From Streptomyces sp. NBC_01283 (lineage in GTDB: Bacteria; Actinomycetota; Actinomycetes; Streptomycetales; Streptomycetaceae), in contig NZ_CP108430.1 of NCBI RefSeq assembly GCF_041435335.1, positions 8,714,001 to 8,778,000 of the forward strand: 64,000 nucleotides of DNA. Reading direction: 5' to 3'. Below, piece after piece: positions 53,516 to 63,038 of the stretch. The notes below the pieces were generated by a model. That model was given only the letters and a program-made list of their open reading frames with translations, did no database searches and was not told the origin of the DNA. How positions within the stretch are numbered: position 1 is the first letter of the stretch; the number at the start of each line of letters is the position of its first letter. The position numbers were made by a program, and so were the translations under genes.

Positions 53516-55039
53516 ATGCCGTCGTACGAGAGAAGTGTTCGGTCGCAGCCGGGAGGGCCGCCCGCCCACGAGCGGCGGAGGCAGCCGTGGTCGCGAGCCC
53601 TGGGACGGGTGGCCGCCGTCGTGGGCCTGCTCGTGGCCGGAGCGGTGCTCGCGCCGTCGCCCTCGGCGCAGGCGGCACCGACGGCCGTGGCCCTGGAGAG
53701 GGTCGCCGACTTCGGCGCCAATCCCGGCAGTCTGAACATGTACGTGTACCGGCCGACGACCCTGGCGGCGAAACCCGCCGTGGTGGTGGCCCTGCACGGC
53801 TGCAGTCAGAGCGCGCAGGTCTACGCCGACAACGCGGGCCTGGTGAAGTTCGCCGACCGGCACGGATTCCTGCTCGTCTTTCCCGAGCAGACGTCCGCCA
53901 ACAACAGCAGCAAGTGCTTCAACTGGTTCCAGCCGGGAGACACACGACGCGGGCAGGGCGAGGCCGCCTCGATCCGCCAGATGGTCACGCACGCCGGCTC
54001 CGCGTACGGCGCCGACCCGGGCCGGGCGTACGTCACCGGTCTGTCGGCCGGTGGCGGCATGACGTCGGTGATGCTCGCCGCGTACCCGGACGTGTTCAAG
54101 GCGGGCGCCGTCGTCGCGGGTCTGCCGTACGGCTGTGCCGATGACGTGCTGTCCGCGTACAGCTGCATGAGCCCCGGCGTCGACCGCACCCCCGCGGCCT
54201 GGGCGCAAGGACTCCGCGACGCCAACCCCGGCTATACGGGGCCCTGGCCGCGGGTGGCGGTCTGGCACGGCGACAACGACCCCACCGTCGCCAAGAAGAA
54301 CGCCGACGAACTGCGCGACCAGTGGACCGCTGTCCACGGCCTTGACCAGAGCCCGGACCGCACCGACACCATCGGCCCCGACTCGACCCGCAGGGAGCAG
54401 TACCTCGGGACGGACGGCACCGTCGCCGTGGAAGTCGACCGGGTCCCCTCCATCGGCCACGGCACCCCGGTCGACCCGGGAACCGGCGCCACGCAGTGCG
54501 GTGCGACCGGGACGGCGAACTTCATCGACTCCATCTGCTCGAGCCACTGGATCACCGGCTTCTTCGGGCTGGACGGTTCCGATCCGGATCCCGGCGGCTT
54601 GCCCGCTCCCGGTGGTCTGGCCGCCACCGGCGCGACCGACACATCCGTCGGCCTGAAATGGAACAGCGTCACCGGCGCCGCGTCCTACGTCGTGTACAGG
54701 GACGGCACCCGTGTCGCCACACCGACCGGCCCCACGTTCACGGACACCGGCCTCAGCCCCGGCGGCAGCCACACGTACAGCGTGGCCGCCCGTGATCAGG
54801 CCGGGGTAGAAGGGGCGCGGTCGTCCCAGGTCACCGCCTCCACCACGGGATCCACCGCCAAGTGCTGGACCGCGAGCAACTACCAGCAGGTCCAGGCGGG
54901 ACGAGCCACCACGAGTGGCGGTTACGCGTACGCCAAGGGCTCCCACCAGAACATGGGCCTCTACAACATCGCCGTCACGCACACCCTCAAGGAATCACCG
55001 GCCGGCTACTACGTCATCGCCGACGGCACCTGTTCCTGA
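53516..55039 (+). CDS. Extracellular PHB depolymerase-family esterase with Fn3 domain
   Basis: 507 aa. ATG at 53516 follows CGGGAG; the signal peptide ends near AQA. Catalytic domain: VVALHGCSQSAQVYADNAGL (oxyanion region), nucleophile Ser in TGLSAGGGMTSVM, Asp in WHGDNDPTV and His in SIGHGTPV. A fibronectin-III linker (about residues 360-445) leads to a C-terminal module (CWTASNYQQVQAGRATT ... VIADGTCS) that resembles a PHB-binding domain. It degrades poly(3-hydroxybutyrate) outside the cell to oligomers. Confidence 0.9.
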   Translation: MPSYERSVRSQPGGPPAHERRRQPWSRALGRVAAVVGLLVAGAVLAPSPSAQAAPTAVALERVADFGANPGSLNMYVYRPTTLAAKPAVVVALHGCSQSAQVYADNAGLVKFADRHGFLLVFPEQTSANNSSKCFNWFQPGDTRRGQGEAASIRQMVTHAGSAYGADPGRAYVTGLSAGGGMTSVMLAAYPDVFKAGAVVAGLPYGCADDVLSAYSCMSPGVDRTPAAWAQGLRDANPGYTGPWPRVAVWHGDNDPTVAKKNADELRDQWTAVHGLDQSPDRTDTIGPDSTRREQYLGTDGTVAVEVDRVPSIGHGTPVDPGTGATQCGATGTANFIDSICSSHWITGFFGLDGSDPDPGGLPAPGGLAATGATDTSVGLKWNSVTGAASYVVYRDGTRVATPTGPTFTDTGLSPGGSHTYSVAARDQAGVEGARSSQVTASTTGSTAKCWTASNYQQVQAGRATTSGGYAYAKGSHQNMGLYNIAVTHTLKESPAGYYVIADGTCS

Positions 55040-55096
55040 GGGCCCAGAGCGATAACACGCAGTCGCCGTACGTCATCACGCCCACCGGAGGAGCCC

Positions 55097-55713
55097 GTGC
55101 CCGCCATCGACCCACCCAGAAGCAGGCCCTGCGGGAGACTCCCCGCCGGGTCGGTCCGCGGCGCCGTCGCCCTGACGGCGCTGCTCGTCACGCTCGCCGC
55201 GGTCCCGGCGACCGCCGGGCAGTCCGACGGAACCCGAGGCGGCGGCGCAGGGCACTGCGCGTCGTCGGGACGGCTGAAGGTACCGGGCGCGGAACGCCAG
55301 GAGGTGTCCTGCCTGGCCGAGTTGACCACCGCGGGGACGGTCGCTTCGGGCCACACCGACCCGGCCGACTGGGCGGGCCTGACCCCGGCCGGACTCGCGA
55401 CACCGCGCGGCGTGCCCGGCATCCAGATCGACGGCTACTTCCCCGACAGCTCGGCGACCAACACGAACCACGGCTGGCAGCACGACGCGCAGTTCGTCAT
55501 CCGCCTGCCCGACCGGTGGAACGGCGGCCTGGTCGTCGCGGGCACACCCGGAGTCCGCGAGCAGTACGCCAACGACCGCGCGATCAGCGACTGGGTGCTC
55601 TCCCGGGGCTACGCGTTCGCGTCGACCGACAAGGGCAACACCGGCGCCGCCTTCCACCGGGACGGGGCCGCGCCGGGCGACGCGATCGCCGAATGGAACG
55701 ACCGCGTCACCCA
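55097..55713 (+). pseudogene. 5' part of a split tannase/3HB-oligomer-hydrolase-type gene
   Basis: GTG start behind GGAGGAG, signal peptide ending near ATA. PDRWNGGLVVAGTPGVREQY and VLSRGYAFASTDKGNTG are typical of the secreted tannase/3-hydroxybutyrate oligomer hydrolase family. Host coding stops at DRVT near 55713. The reading frame then runs into the inserted DNA and ends at a TAG at 55730-55732, giving a truncated 211-aa product. The rest of the gene resumes at 63461. Following the PHB depolymerase, the intact enzyme would have cut its oligomer products. Confidence 0.85.
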
Positions 55714-55730
55714 CGTCAAGCCTTGTTCAT
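55711..55730 (+). repeat. Junction site 1 (host / unit 1 left end)
   Basis: ccacgtcaagccttgttcat. Together with the preceding c, the first 13 bases cccacgtcaagcc are identical to the left end of unit 3 at 61974-61986. Confidence 0.75.
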
Positions 55731-55732
55731 AG

Positions 55733-55977
55733 CCCTTTCTGCGGCTGGCACGCCATGAGCAGATTTGACGGACCGAGGGCGACTGCTCGGCCGGGGCCGT
55801 GTGACGCCCCCTCGGTTGCCTCCAGCGAGTTGACCTGCAGTGTTGGATCTCCACCCAGCCTTTGACGAATGCATATGCGTGGCGGCAGTTGCTGGATAGA
55901 GTCGCCTCGTCACAGTTGGTTGTGGGGACAACCGAAGTGTCTTTCGGCTGCCAACGTCCTGGGGAGGGCCTGCAACA
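55733..55977. other. Leader region of unit 1
   Basis: 245 bp between the unit end and the Mrr-TerD gene. No gene or clear promoter was recognised. Confidence 0.4.
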
Positions 55978-58038
55978 ATGAGTCGTCGTTCTACCGGTCT
56001 TGTCGGCACGTGGGCTGAGGTGCAGCGACAGCAGCAGCGCCAGTCGGAAGCCGAGGTCAGACAGCGGAGACAAGAAGCTCAGCAAGCACGGGCGTACCAG
56101 CGCCGAGCTGCCCAAAGCCACCGCGAGTACAGGCAGGCAGACGCGCTGCGTCGCACGGAGGATCTGGACGCGGAGGTAGCAGCACTGCAAAGCCTTCTCG
56201 CTTCAGGTTGCGACGCTCCGGCTTTCAGGGTGTCCTCACTCATGCGAGCCGAGGACGTTCAGCCCTTCGCTCCAGGTCAGTTGGCGCAGTCGGTGCCTAT
56301 GCCGGATGCCAGTCAGTACCAAGCCCAGGGTGGTTGGACTGCGAGTCGCCGGGCTCATGCGCAGGCCGAGGCGCGGGCGCGGTTCGAGCGGGATCTGCAG
56401 GTTGCACAGGCAGCGGAGGCCCACCGCCAACAGCAACTGGCCTCGTATCAGCGCGAGTACCAACAGTGGGTCGACTCCCAACTGGCCGCGGTACGTGAGC
56501 ACAACGCCGGCGTGGTCGCGATATCCGAAGGCGTGAGGCGCCGGGACCCCGACTCCGCGGTCGAGTACTTCTCAGCTGCGCTCTACTCCTCAACGGCGTG
56601 GCCTGATGGCTTCCCGCGACAGATAGCGGCAGCGTACGACTCCACTGCCCGACAGCTGGTGCTCGATTGGGAGTTACCTGCCTACGACATCGTCCCTGCG
56701 ATCAAGTCCGTTCGGTACATGTACGGGACTGACCAGGACAAGGAGACTCCCCGCCCGGAAAGCCAGCGTCGGGCCCTGTACAAGGAAGTCCTCGCCCAGT
56801 GCATGTTGCTTGTCCTGCACGAGCTCTTCGCGGCGGACGAACAGGGGGCGCTGGAGTCCGTGGCCCTGAACGGGTTCGTCGACGGACATGACCCCACGAC
56901 GGGCCGACCGGGCCACATCTTCCTCGCGACGGTCATGGCCTCACGCTCCTCGTTCCGTGACCTGCACTTGGCACAGGTGGATGCAGGCAGTTGCCTGGCC
57001 GGGGCCCTGAGAGGGCAGCTCTCGAACAGGCCGGACCAGCTCACACCGGTACGGCCGAGCCGTCGGCCACAAGACGTGGGAAATCGCGTTGTCGCCCACG
57101 GCAGCGATGAAGAACCGGACCTGTACGACATGGATCCGGTGGAATTCGAGAATCTCGTGGCAGATCTCTTCCGCGCCATGGGGATGCAGGCAGTGACGAC
57201 CCAGCGCTCAAGCGATGGAGGTGTGGACGTCGACGCGCTGGATCCGACACCAATCCGAGGTGGCAAGATCGTCGTTCAGGTGAAGCGCTATCGCAACACG
57301 GTGCCGCCCACTGCTGTGCGTGACCTGTACGGGACCGCGCAGGGCGCAGGCGCCAACAAGGGCGTCTTGGTGACGACGTCTGGGTTCGGACCCGGCTCTC
57401 ATACCTTCGCCAACGGCAAGCCGCTGGAACTCATCTCGGGCACGGAACTCGTCGACCTGCTGCATCGTCACGGACTGCGCGGACGATTAGGAGAGGGCGG
57501 TCGTCAAGGCTCACCGCAGCCGACCCCGCCGGACCCGAACACTCGGCTCCCTGACGACTACAACGTCCTGGGAATGTCGTGGACCGGAAGCGTTGCCTTG
57601 GACGTGTGTGCACTCGTCTGCCATGCCAACCGCGTCCTGAGTGACGATCATTTCGTCTTCTTCAACAATCCACAGACCCCCGACGGGTCCGTGCGCGCCC
57701 TTCCCGCGGTGGCGCCTGACAAGGCTGCGATCTGTGTCGCCTTCGACGGGCTGCCGGTGGAGGCTGATCGGTTCGTGCTGGTGGCGGCCATCGATCCGGA
57801 GGCCAACCCGGACGCGGATCTCTCGGGATTCACAGATGCCTGCATCCGGCTGCTCGATCCGGCGATGTCGGAGCTGGGACGGCTGGAGGTCTCTGACGGC
57901 CGACCGCTCGAAACTGCCTTGGTGCTCGGGTCCTTCCGCCGAAGGTCCAGTGGAGACTGGGAGTTCGTCCTTGGCGGCAAGGGCTACAGGGGCGGTCTGG
58001 AGGAACTCGTTCAGGACTATGGCATCGATGTGGAGTAG
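55978..58038 (+). CDS. Mrr-type restriction endonuclease fused to a TerD domain
   Basis: 686 aa. N-terminus (about 10-170) is Gln/Arg/Ala-rich coiled coil. Residues about 380-500 are an Mrr-like nuclease: FENLVADLFRAMGM, SSDGGVDVDAL and VVQVKRYRN give the PD-(D/E)xK residues. Residues about 520-686 are a TerD domain: LDVCALVCHANRVLSDDHFV, FFNNPQTPDGSV and ETALVLGSFRRRSSGDWEFV. TerD domains bind calcium and belong to stress/phage-response systems. ATG follows GGGGAGG. Predicted DNA-cleaving effector with a TerD sensor; the fusion is uncommon. Confidence 0.85.
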   Translation: MSRRSTGLVGTWAEVQRQQQRQSEAEVRQRRQEAQQARAYQRRAAQSHREYRQADALRRTEDLDAEVAALQSLLASGCDAPAFRVSSLMRAEDVQPFAPGQLAQSVPMPDASQYQAQGGWTASRRAHAQAEARARFERDLQVAQAAEAHRQQQLASYQREYQQWVDSQLAAVREHNAGVVAISEGVRRRDPDSAVEYFSAALYSSTAWPDGFPRQIAAAYDSTARQLVLDWELPAYDIVPAIKSVRYMYGTDQDKETPRPESQRRALYKEVLAQCMLLVLHELFAADEQGALESVALNGFVDGHDPTTGRPGHIFLATVMASRSSFRDLHLAQVDAGSCLAGALRGQLSNRPDQLTPVRPSRRPQDVGNRVVAHGSDEEPDLYDMDPVEFENLVADLFRAMGMQAVTTQRSSDGGVDVDALDPTPIRGGKIVVQVKRYRNTVPPTAVRDLYGTAQGAGANKGVLVTTSGFGPGSHTFANGKPLELISGTELVDLLHRHGLRGRLGEGGRQGSPQPTPPDPNTRLPDDYNVLGMSWTGSVALDVCALVCHANRVLSDDHFVFFNNPQTPDGSVRALPAVAPDKAAICVAFDGLPVEADRFVLVAAIDPEANPDADLSGFTDACIRLLDPAMSELGRLEVSDGRPLETALVLGSFRRRSSGDWEFVLGGKGYRGGLEELVQDYGIDVE

Positions 58039-58049
58039 AACAGGCTGGG

Positions 58050-58104
58050 CGTGGATGAGGTCTGTGCAAGCGGCTTGATGACCATGTCGAGCCGGCTTGA
58101 TGAT
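58050..58104 (+). repeat. Junction site 2 (unit 1 right end / unit 2 left end)
   Basis: tctgtgcaagcggcttga, then tgaCCAtg, then tcgagcc. It closely matches site 4 on its left half and sites 1 and 3 on its right half. A second gccggcttgatga follows directly, and the ATG proposed for the next gene lies in it. Confidence 0.7.
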
Positions 58105-61100
58105 CGTCCGCGTACACCATGGACGAGGAGGCGCGGGTGGCTATACGAATGAAACCGTGTACTCACTGCGCCAGCGTGACAACCGAAGGTCACTGGCCGA
58201 GCGCCTGTTGCTCTACATGCTGCCGGGCTTGGCCGTCGCGATCGGGGCCCTGCTGGGGCTCCTCACGTCTGACCACATCTCCCCTGTCCTGGTGGTCCTC
58301 ACAGCCCTGGTCACGGTGTGCGGATTCGCGGTACCACCGGCGGTTGATGCGCTCAGCGATCGAGTTTCCAGGCGGGCGCAGCACCAGCAACTGCTGGCTC
58401 AAAGGTCAGATACCGCGGCTGCGCAGCGGGCGGAGCAGTTGCGCAGTCACTTCCACCCTAGAGGGCGTGGAATTCTGCCTTCGCTCGTGCGCGAGGGCTC
58501 GTACTTCATGGGTCGGCTGCGAGTGCTGCGTGAGCTGGTGGACTGGATCAACGGCGCCGGTCTGGACGTTGCGTGGTCTCGCGTCGTGACTGGTGCACCG
58601 GGATCCGGTAAGTCAGCGGTTCTCGGAAGGCTGGTGAGTCTGGCCGACGCCGGACAACCCAATGAGGTGCTTGCCACAGCACCGGCCGGGACGCGACCGC
58701 CGGTCGGCTCCATCAGCATGGCGGTGCACGTACGTGGCCGCACGGCAGACGAAGTGGCCGCCGAGATCTCACAGGCCCTGACGATCGACGAGGGGACGTG
58801 CAGCGGTCTCCTCGCACATCTCCGCGAGGATGTCGAGCATCGACCAACTGTAGTCGTCGTCGATGGGGTGGATGAGGCTGCTGACGCCCATCGGCTCATC
58901 GTTGACCTACTCGAGCCTCTGGCGGCTGCGTCGGAGCGGACGGGCATCCGTCTGCTCGTCGGCACGCGCCGAGGTGGCGAGGACCACCTGCTGCGGCTGT
59001 TCGGAGCTTCAGCGCTCATACTCGATCTGGACGATGAGCAGTATCTGGATCGACGCGATGTTGCCGAGTACGTCTGCAGCACATTGCTGGCCGATCCGGA
59101 CCCGCAGGTCCGCACTCCCTACCGTGCCCGCCCTGCACTCGCGGAGAAGGTAGCTGTGGCCGTAGCAGCTCGTGCCGGCTCCAGTTTTCTCGTGGCACAG
59201 CTCACGGCGCTGTCTCTGATGGGATCTGACGAACCCGTGGATACAGGGAGCTCGGGGTGGGCGGAGACGTTTCCCACCACAGTGGGTACCGCCATGGACC
59301 GATACCTTCGTGACGTTCAGCCAGGTGGGCCGTGGTTACGCGATCTGCTGATGGCTCTGGCCTGGTCCCAGGGCGACGGCTTCAGTGACCCGGGAACCTG
59401 GGCGGCCGCGGCCACCCTGCTGGGAACAGCCGCGTACTCCGAACGCGATGTCACCCGGCTGCTCCTGGACAGCGCTGCGGTGGACCTGCTCCACCGCAGC
59501 ACCCACGGAGACCGTGTCGCCTTCCGACTCTTCCACGAAGCGCTGGGCGAGCATTTGCGGCAGCTGAGCACCCGTCAGCGTCCGGCAGCCGAGGTCCACC
59601 GCCGTCTTGCGGACATCCTCGTCGAGAAGCTGTCGTCGTCTTCCCTCGGCGAGCGGGACTGGGCGCACGCCGACAGCTACACGCGTACCTACCTGCCTTT
59701 TCATGCGGGCGAGGGCCAGGTGCTGGACCAGCTCCTCGATGACGCGGGCTTTTTGGCTGCCGTGGATCCGGCTCGCCTGCTGACGGCACTCCCCGAGGCT
59801 CGCACCGGGTCGGGTCGGCGAGTGGCTCGCATCATTCAGCGAGTCGGCCAGCAACTGCTTGTGGCACCGGAAGACGAGCGCATCTGCTACCTCGAGATGG
59901 CGGCCCACATGTCCGGCGACGTGCGCTTGGCGGGCGAATTGGCAGCTACAGCTCCCGATCGTCCCTGGTCGGTGCTCTGGGCTCGCTGGGACGCTCTCAT
60001 CGAGAGCCGCATGCTCGGTCACCATGACGACTACGTCCTGGCTGTCGACACCGTTGAGACAGCGAGGGGGATCGTGGTGCTCTCGGCGAGTGCATGGGGC
60101 ATCCAGGCCTGGCGCCTCGCCGATGGAGAACCCATGGTGACCGGTGTACGGGAGCCGGATTCACCCATCCTCGACATGGCTGCCTTCCGGCAGGGTGACG
60201 GCATCGCCATCGTGACCCTTCACGAAGATGGGCATCTACTGCGCACGTCGCCGGACGCGGGCGATCCGCAGAGGATTCTCGCGGAAGGTCGTGCGCCAAA
60301 CGGTGTCTGGTCGTTAGACGTCGCAGGTCAATCCGCAGTGGCTACGGTCAGCCGAGATCACGTAGTCGAGGTCTTGTCCGCCAGGGACGGTCATGTGCTG
60401 GATCTGCCGCCCGTCGTGATCGGTCGAGATGACCGAGTACTCATGGTGGACAACGTAGGTGGGCAGTGCTTTGCCGTGGTGAGCGGCGACAGTGCTGACA
60501 TCAAAATGTGGGACCTCACCGCCGGTCGTCAGCTCAGTGAACCGCTGCGCCCCGGAGTTCACGTGCCGGGCTGGCGGAGTGACACGCGCTTCTGGGCTGC
60601 ATCGCTCGCCGAGCGCCAGGACGGGCCCGTGTTCCTTCTGGGAACTACGGCAGGCCAGGTGATCGCTTGGGATCCGATCCGCGGAGAGGTTGTCGGGGAC
60701 CCGCAACATGGTGACGCGGGAGTGTTCACCACTCTGGTTACGGGGCACGACAACGACCTGTGGTGTTGGGGTGATTGGAACGGCAACCTGTTCATGCATG
60801 GCGCTGCCCAAGAGGAGGTACGGCAACTGGCCGTTCATGACGGCGGGGTGCAAGCGCTGGCACAGTGCGAACTGAACGGTGCGCGCTTGCTCATCTCGGG
60901 GGGACGCGACGGCGCCGTACGCGCCTGGAACGTCCAAGCAGCCCGCCCGGTGGCTTCTTTCGGCGACCACCACAGCGTCGTAGCGGGAGCCGACTCCACC
61001 CGACAGAGCTGCATCGCGTCCATCAGGGCCGACGGCTCTCTTGTGATCTTCGAGGCGGACGCCGGTGGTGTCCTCGCCGAACTGAGGCGATCGGCCGAGG

Positions 61101-61906
61101 AGGGCTTCCGCTGCGCAGCCGTGATGCCGGGCGACCCGCGGTCCTTCGTCACGCTGGACAGGCAGCGGCGCATTACGCTGCGGGGCTTCCCGGACGGCCG
61201 ACCGTCACACGACTTCCAGTTGGCCGCGGACGAGGAGTGGAGGTCTATCGCTGTCATGAACAGGCAGCGGCCATTGCTCCTCGTCACTGCGACAAGCGGG
61301 CGCCTGGGCTTCTTCGACCTGGCCACTTGTGATGCCGTTCGGCCACCGCTGGCCTGCCACACCGGCAGGTTCATGGTGGCTCCGCTCCCAGAGCAACCGG
61401 ACGAAGCACACCGGTTCATCACGTGGGACTGGGAGTGCTTCCAGGCACGGCTATGGAACGTGAGGAGCGACGAGACGCGGCATCTCGACCTACCAGTCCT
61501 CAGAGTGGACAACGGCGACCCGTTTTCCATCTCGGCTGTCTCCTTCGGTCACATAGGTGACATCCCGGTCGCCGTTGGAGTCGGCGGCTACTCTCGTCTG
61601 CACATCTGGAACACCGAAGACGGTTCCCTGATGATCGATGCCCAACTCGAGCAGGCTCATCACATGGCATTGCTCGACGTGGACACCACCCAGATCGACA
61701 GGCAGTCGCTCATGCTCTCCGGCGGACACACCTGCTCCGCTGCCCTGTGGTCCGCGGAAAGTCGACGAGAGCACCATCTGCGGGTCGGATCACCGTTGCA
61801 GAGCACCAGGTTCCTTCCCGGCAACCGAGCAGTCGTGGCCGGGTCACGCGGCATCATGGTTCTCGAACTGGGCTCCCGCTTGCTCAGTCGATTCGAGCGC
61901 CCCTGA
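58097..61906 (+). CDS. NACHT/STAND-like P-loop NTPase with C-terminal beta-propeller
   Basis: Up to 1269 aa. Two hydrophobic segments near residues 33-75 (MLPGLAVAIGALLGLL and ISPVLVVLTALVTVCGF) suggest membrane anchoring. Walker A is TGAPGSGKSAVL (about 165) and Walker B VVVVDGVDEA (about 251), followed by a helical region. From about residue 620 come WD-like repeats (DGAVRAWNVQAARPVASF; SRLHIWNTEDGSLM). The start is uncertain: ATG 58097 lies in the junction repeat, and GTG 58157 is an alternative. Predicted ligand-sensing STAND switch; defence role inferred. Confidence 0.8.
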   Translation: MMIVRVHHGRGGAGGYTNETVYSLRQRDNRRSLAERLLLYMLPGLAVAIGALLGLLTSDHISPVLVVLTALVTVCGFAVPPAVDALSDRVSRRAQHQQLLAQRSDTAAAQRAEQLRSHFHPRGRGILPSLVREGSYFMGRLRVLRELVDWINGAGLDVAWSRVVTGAPGSGKSAVLGRLVSLADAGQPNEVLATAPAGTRPPVGSISMAVHVRGRTADEVAAEISQALTIDEGTCSGLLAHLREDVEHRPTVVVVDGVDEAADAHRLIVDLLEPLAAASERTGIRLLVGTRRGGEDHLLRLFGASALILDLDDEQYLDRRDVAEYVCSTLLADPDPQVRTPYRARPALAEKVAVAVAARAGSSFLVAQLTALSLMGSDEPVDTGSSGWAETFPTTVGTAMDRYLRDVQPGGPWLRDLLMALAWSQGDGFSDPGTWAAAATLLGTAAYSERDVTRLLLDSAAVDLLHRSTHGDRVAFRLFHEALGEHLRQLSTRQRPAAEVHRRLADILVEKLSSSSLGERDWAHADSYTRTYLPFHAGEGQVLDQLLDDAGFLAAVDPARLLTALPEARTGSGRRVARIIQRVGQQLLVAPEDERICYLEMAAHMSGDVRLAGELAATAPDRPWSVLWARWDALIESRMLGHHDDYVLAVDTVETARGIVVLSASAWGIQAWRLADGEPMVTGVREPDSPILDMAAFRQGDGIAIVTLHEDGHLLRTSPDAGDPQRILAEGRAPNGVWSLDVAGQSAVATVSRDHVVEVLSARDGHVLDLPPVVIGRDDRVLMVDNVGGQCFAVVSGDSADIKMWDLTAGRQLSEPLRPGVHVPGWRSDTRFWAASLAERQDGPVFLLGTTAGQVIAWDPIRGEVVGDPQHGDAGVFTTLVTGHDNDLWCWGDWNGNLFMHGAAQEEVRQLAVHDGGVQALAQCELNGARLLISGGRDGAVRAWNVQAARPVASFGDHHSVVAGADSTRQSCIASIRADGSLVIFEADAGGVLAELRRSAEEGFRCAAVMPGDPRSFVTLDRQRRITLRGFPDGRPSHDFQLAADEEWRSIAVMNRQRPLLLVTATSGRLGFFDLATCDAVRPPLACHTGRFMVAPLPEQPDEAHRFITWDWECFQARLWNVRSDETRHLDLPVLRVDNGDPFSISAVSFGHIGDIPVAVGVGGYSRLHIWNTEDGSLMIDAQLEQAHHMALLDVDTTQIDRQSLMLSGGHTCSAALWSAESRREHHLRVGSPLQSTRFLPGNRAVVAGSRGIMVLELGSRLLSRFERP

Positions 61907-61950
61907 GAAGCGATCAACGGAGCAATCCCACCCTCTTCAGCCCACGCGAG

Positions 61951-61996
61951 AGGTCACGAACGCGGCTTGATGACCCACGTCAAGCCGTGCTCACAA
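61951..61996 (+). repeat. Junction site 3 (unit 2 right end / unit 3 left end)
   Basis: Best dyad of the set: gaacgcggcttga (61958-61970), a 9-nt centre tgacccacg, then tcaagccgtgctc (61980-61992). The arms match at about 11 of 13 positions, the layout of a tyrosine-recombinase core site or of two element ends meeting. Confidence 0.75.
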
Positions 61997-62009
61997 ACCA
62001 TTTGTGGGG

Positions 62010-62032
62010 CAGGCCGGATTCACACCGGCCTG
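62010..62032 (+). terminator. Hairpin caggccgg-N7-ccggcctg
   Basis: Perfect 8-bp arms 18 bp inside unit 3. It could stop transcripts coming from unit 2. Confidence 0.5.
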
Positions 62033-62405
62033 TGTTCCATGGAGACAGACTGCTACTCGTGGCAACGGCAATGGCTGACCAGAGGGAGAAAGCCGGCGGC
62101 TCGGCACTCGGAGTAGTTACCGTGGAAGATTCGCCATGCGGACCGGAGTGAGGCAGCCCTCGTCCCGGGACAGTAGGACGCGCGCGCACGCGCACGTGGA
62201 TCGAGCAGGAGGAGCAGCGCGAGGCCGAACAGATCCGCGGCGAGCAGGCCCGACACGTGAGTGGAACTTGACCCCCGACGGATCCTTGGACCGGCGTCCA
62301 GACTGAGTGTGAGTCTTCGCCCCCGAGCGCAATCGGAGACCCTCAAGTGACGCACGGAAGGCGGACGGTCAGGACAACGCTCACTTCCTAGAGCAGACTG
62401 TCGCA

Positions 62406-63038
62406 ATGCAGATGACCGAGTCGTACGCGGCCACAGTGGCGGCCGTCGTACCCGTGCTTTGGCTAGTGGGTGCCGTCGAGCAACACCAGCTCGCAAAGGC
62501 CTTCGCTCAGAGGTCCCGAGAGCTCCAAGATATGGTTGCTGATCACCGCCGGACGATGGCTGCCGTAGGCGAGGGGGCTACCGTCGCCCAACTTCAAGCG
62601 GCCATGGAAAGTCTGAAGTTGGCCCCACCCGATCGCGACGCAAAGATCAAGAACTTTGCCAGTGCTGCTTGGGCGATCGCAATCGGCGTGCTCCTCCCAG
62701 CGGAGGCGGCGGCGCTGACCTGGCTCGCTGATCCCTCAAGGGGGCCCCAAGAGCTGTGGGCTACGTACTGCTGGTGGGCGACCATGACGGGTTTCCTAGC
62801 AGTTGGATCAGTCCCGCTCGTGATGGCGCTCTGGACGGACCGTCAGGCCACTAGGGGAATGCGTGCCGACACTATGGAAATTCGCGAGCTCAGAAGGCAA
62901 TTACTGCGAGACTTCGAGAACCGCGTTCACGTACTAATGGAGCGTGCCGACACGGCACGAACTCCGGAAGAGGTGGAGGAGATCGAGCGTCTCTTGAGAG
63001 AAATCGATGGCCGTTCCGTTGACGATCCACCGCAGTAG
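62406..63038 (+). CDS. Small membrane protein with C-terminal coiled coil
   Basis: 210 aa, no recognised family. Three hydrophobic stretches (about residues 8-25, 90-108, 120-140: AAVVPVLWLVGAV; AIAIGVLLPAEAAALTWLA; TMTGFLAVGSVPLVMALW) and a charged helical tail (MEIRELRRQLLRDFENRVHV; RTPEEVEEIERLLREID). It is the only sizeable gene of unit 3. The ribosome site is weak. A membrane effector is possible given its neighbours, but there is no direct evidence. Confidence 0.6.
   Translation: MQMTESYAATVAAVVPVLWLVGAVEQHQLAKAFAQRSRELQDMVADHRRTMAAVGEGATVAQLQAAMESLKLAPPDRDAKIKNFASAAWAIAIGVLLPAEAAALTWLADPSRGPQELWATYCWWATMTGFLAVGSVPLVMALWTDRQATRGMRADTMEIRELRRQLLRDFENRVHVLMERADTARTPEEVEEIERLLREIDGRSVDDPPQ

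Larger units (their letters stand above)
61907..62405. other. Unit 2/unit 3 boundary and leader of unit 3
   Basis: 499 bp containing junction site 3 and an 8-bp hairpin (62010-62032). Only short, unsupported open frames are present. Confidence 0.5.
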
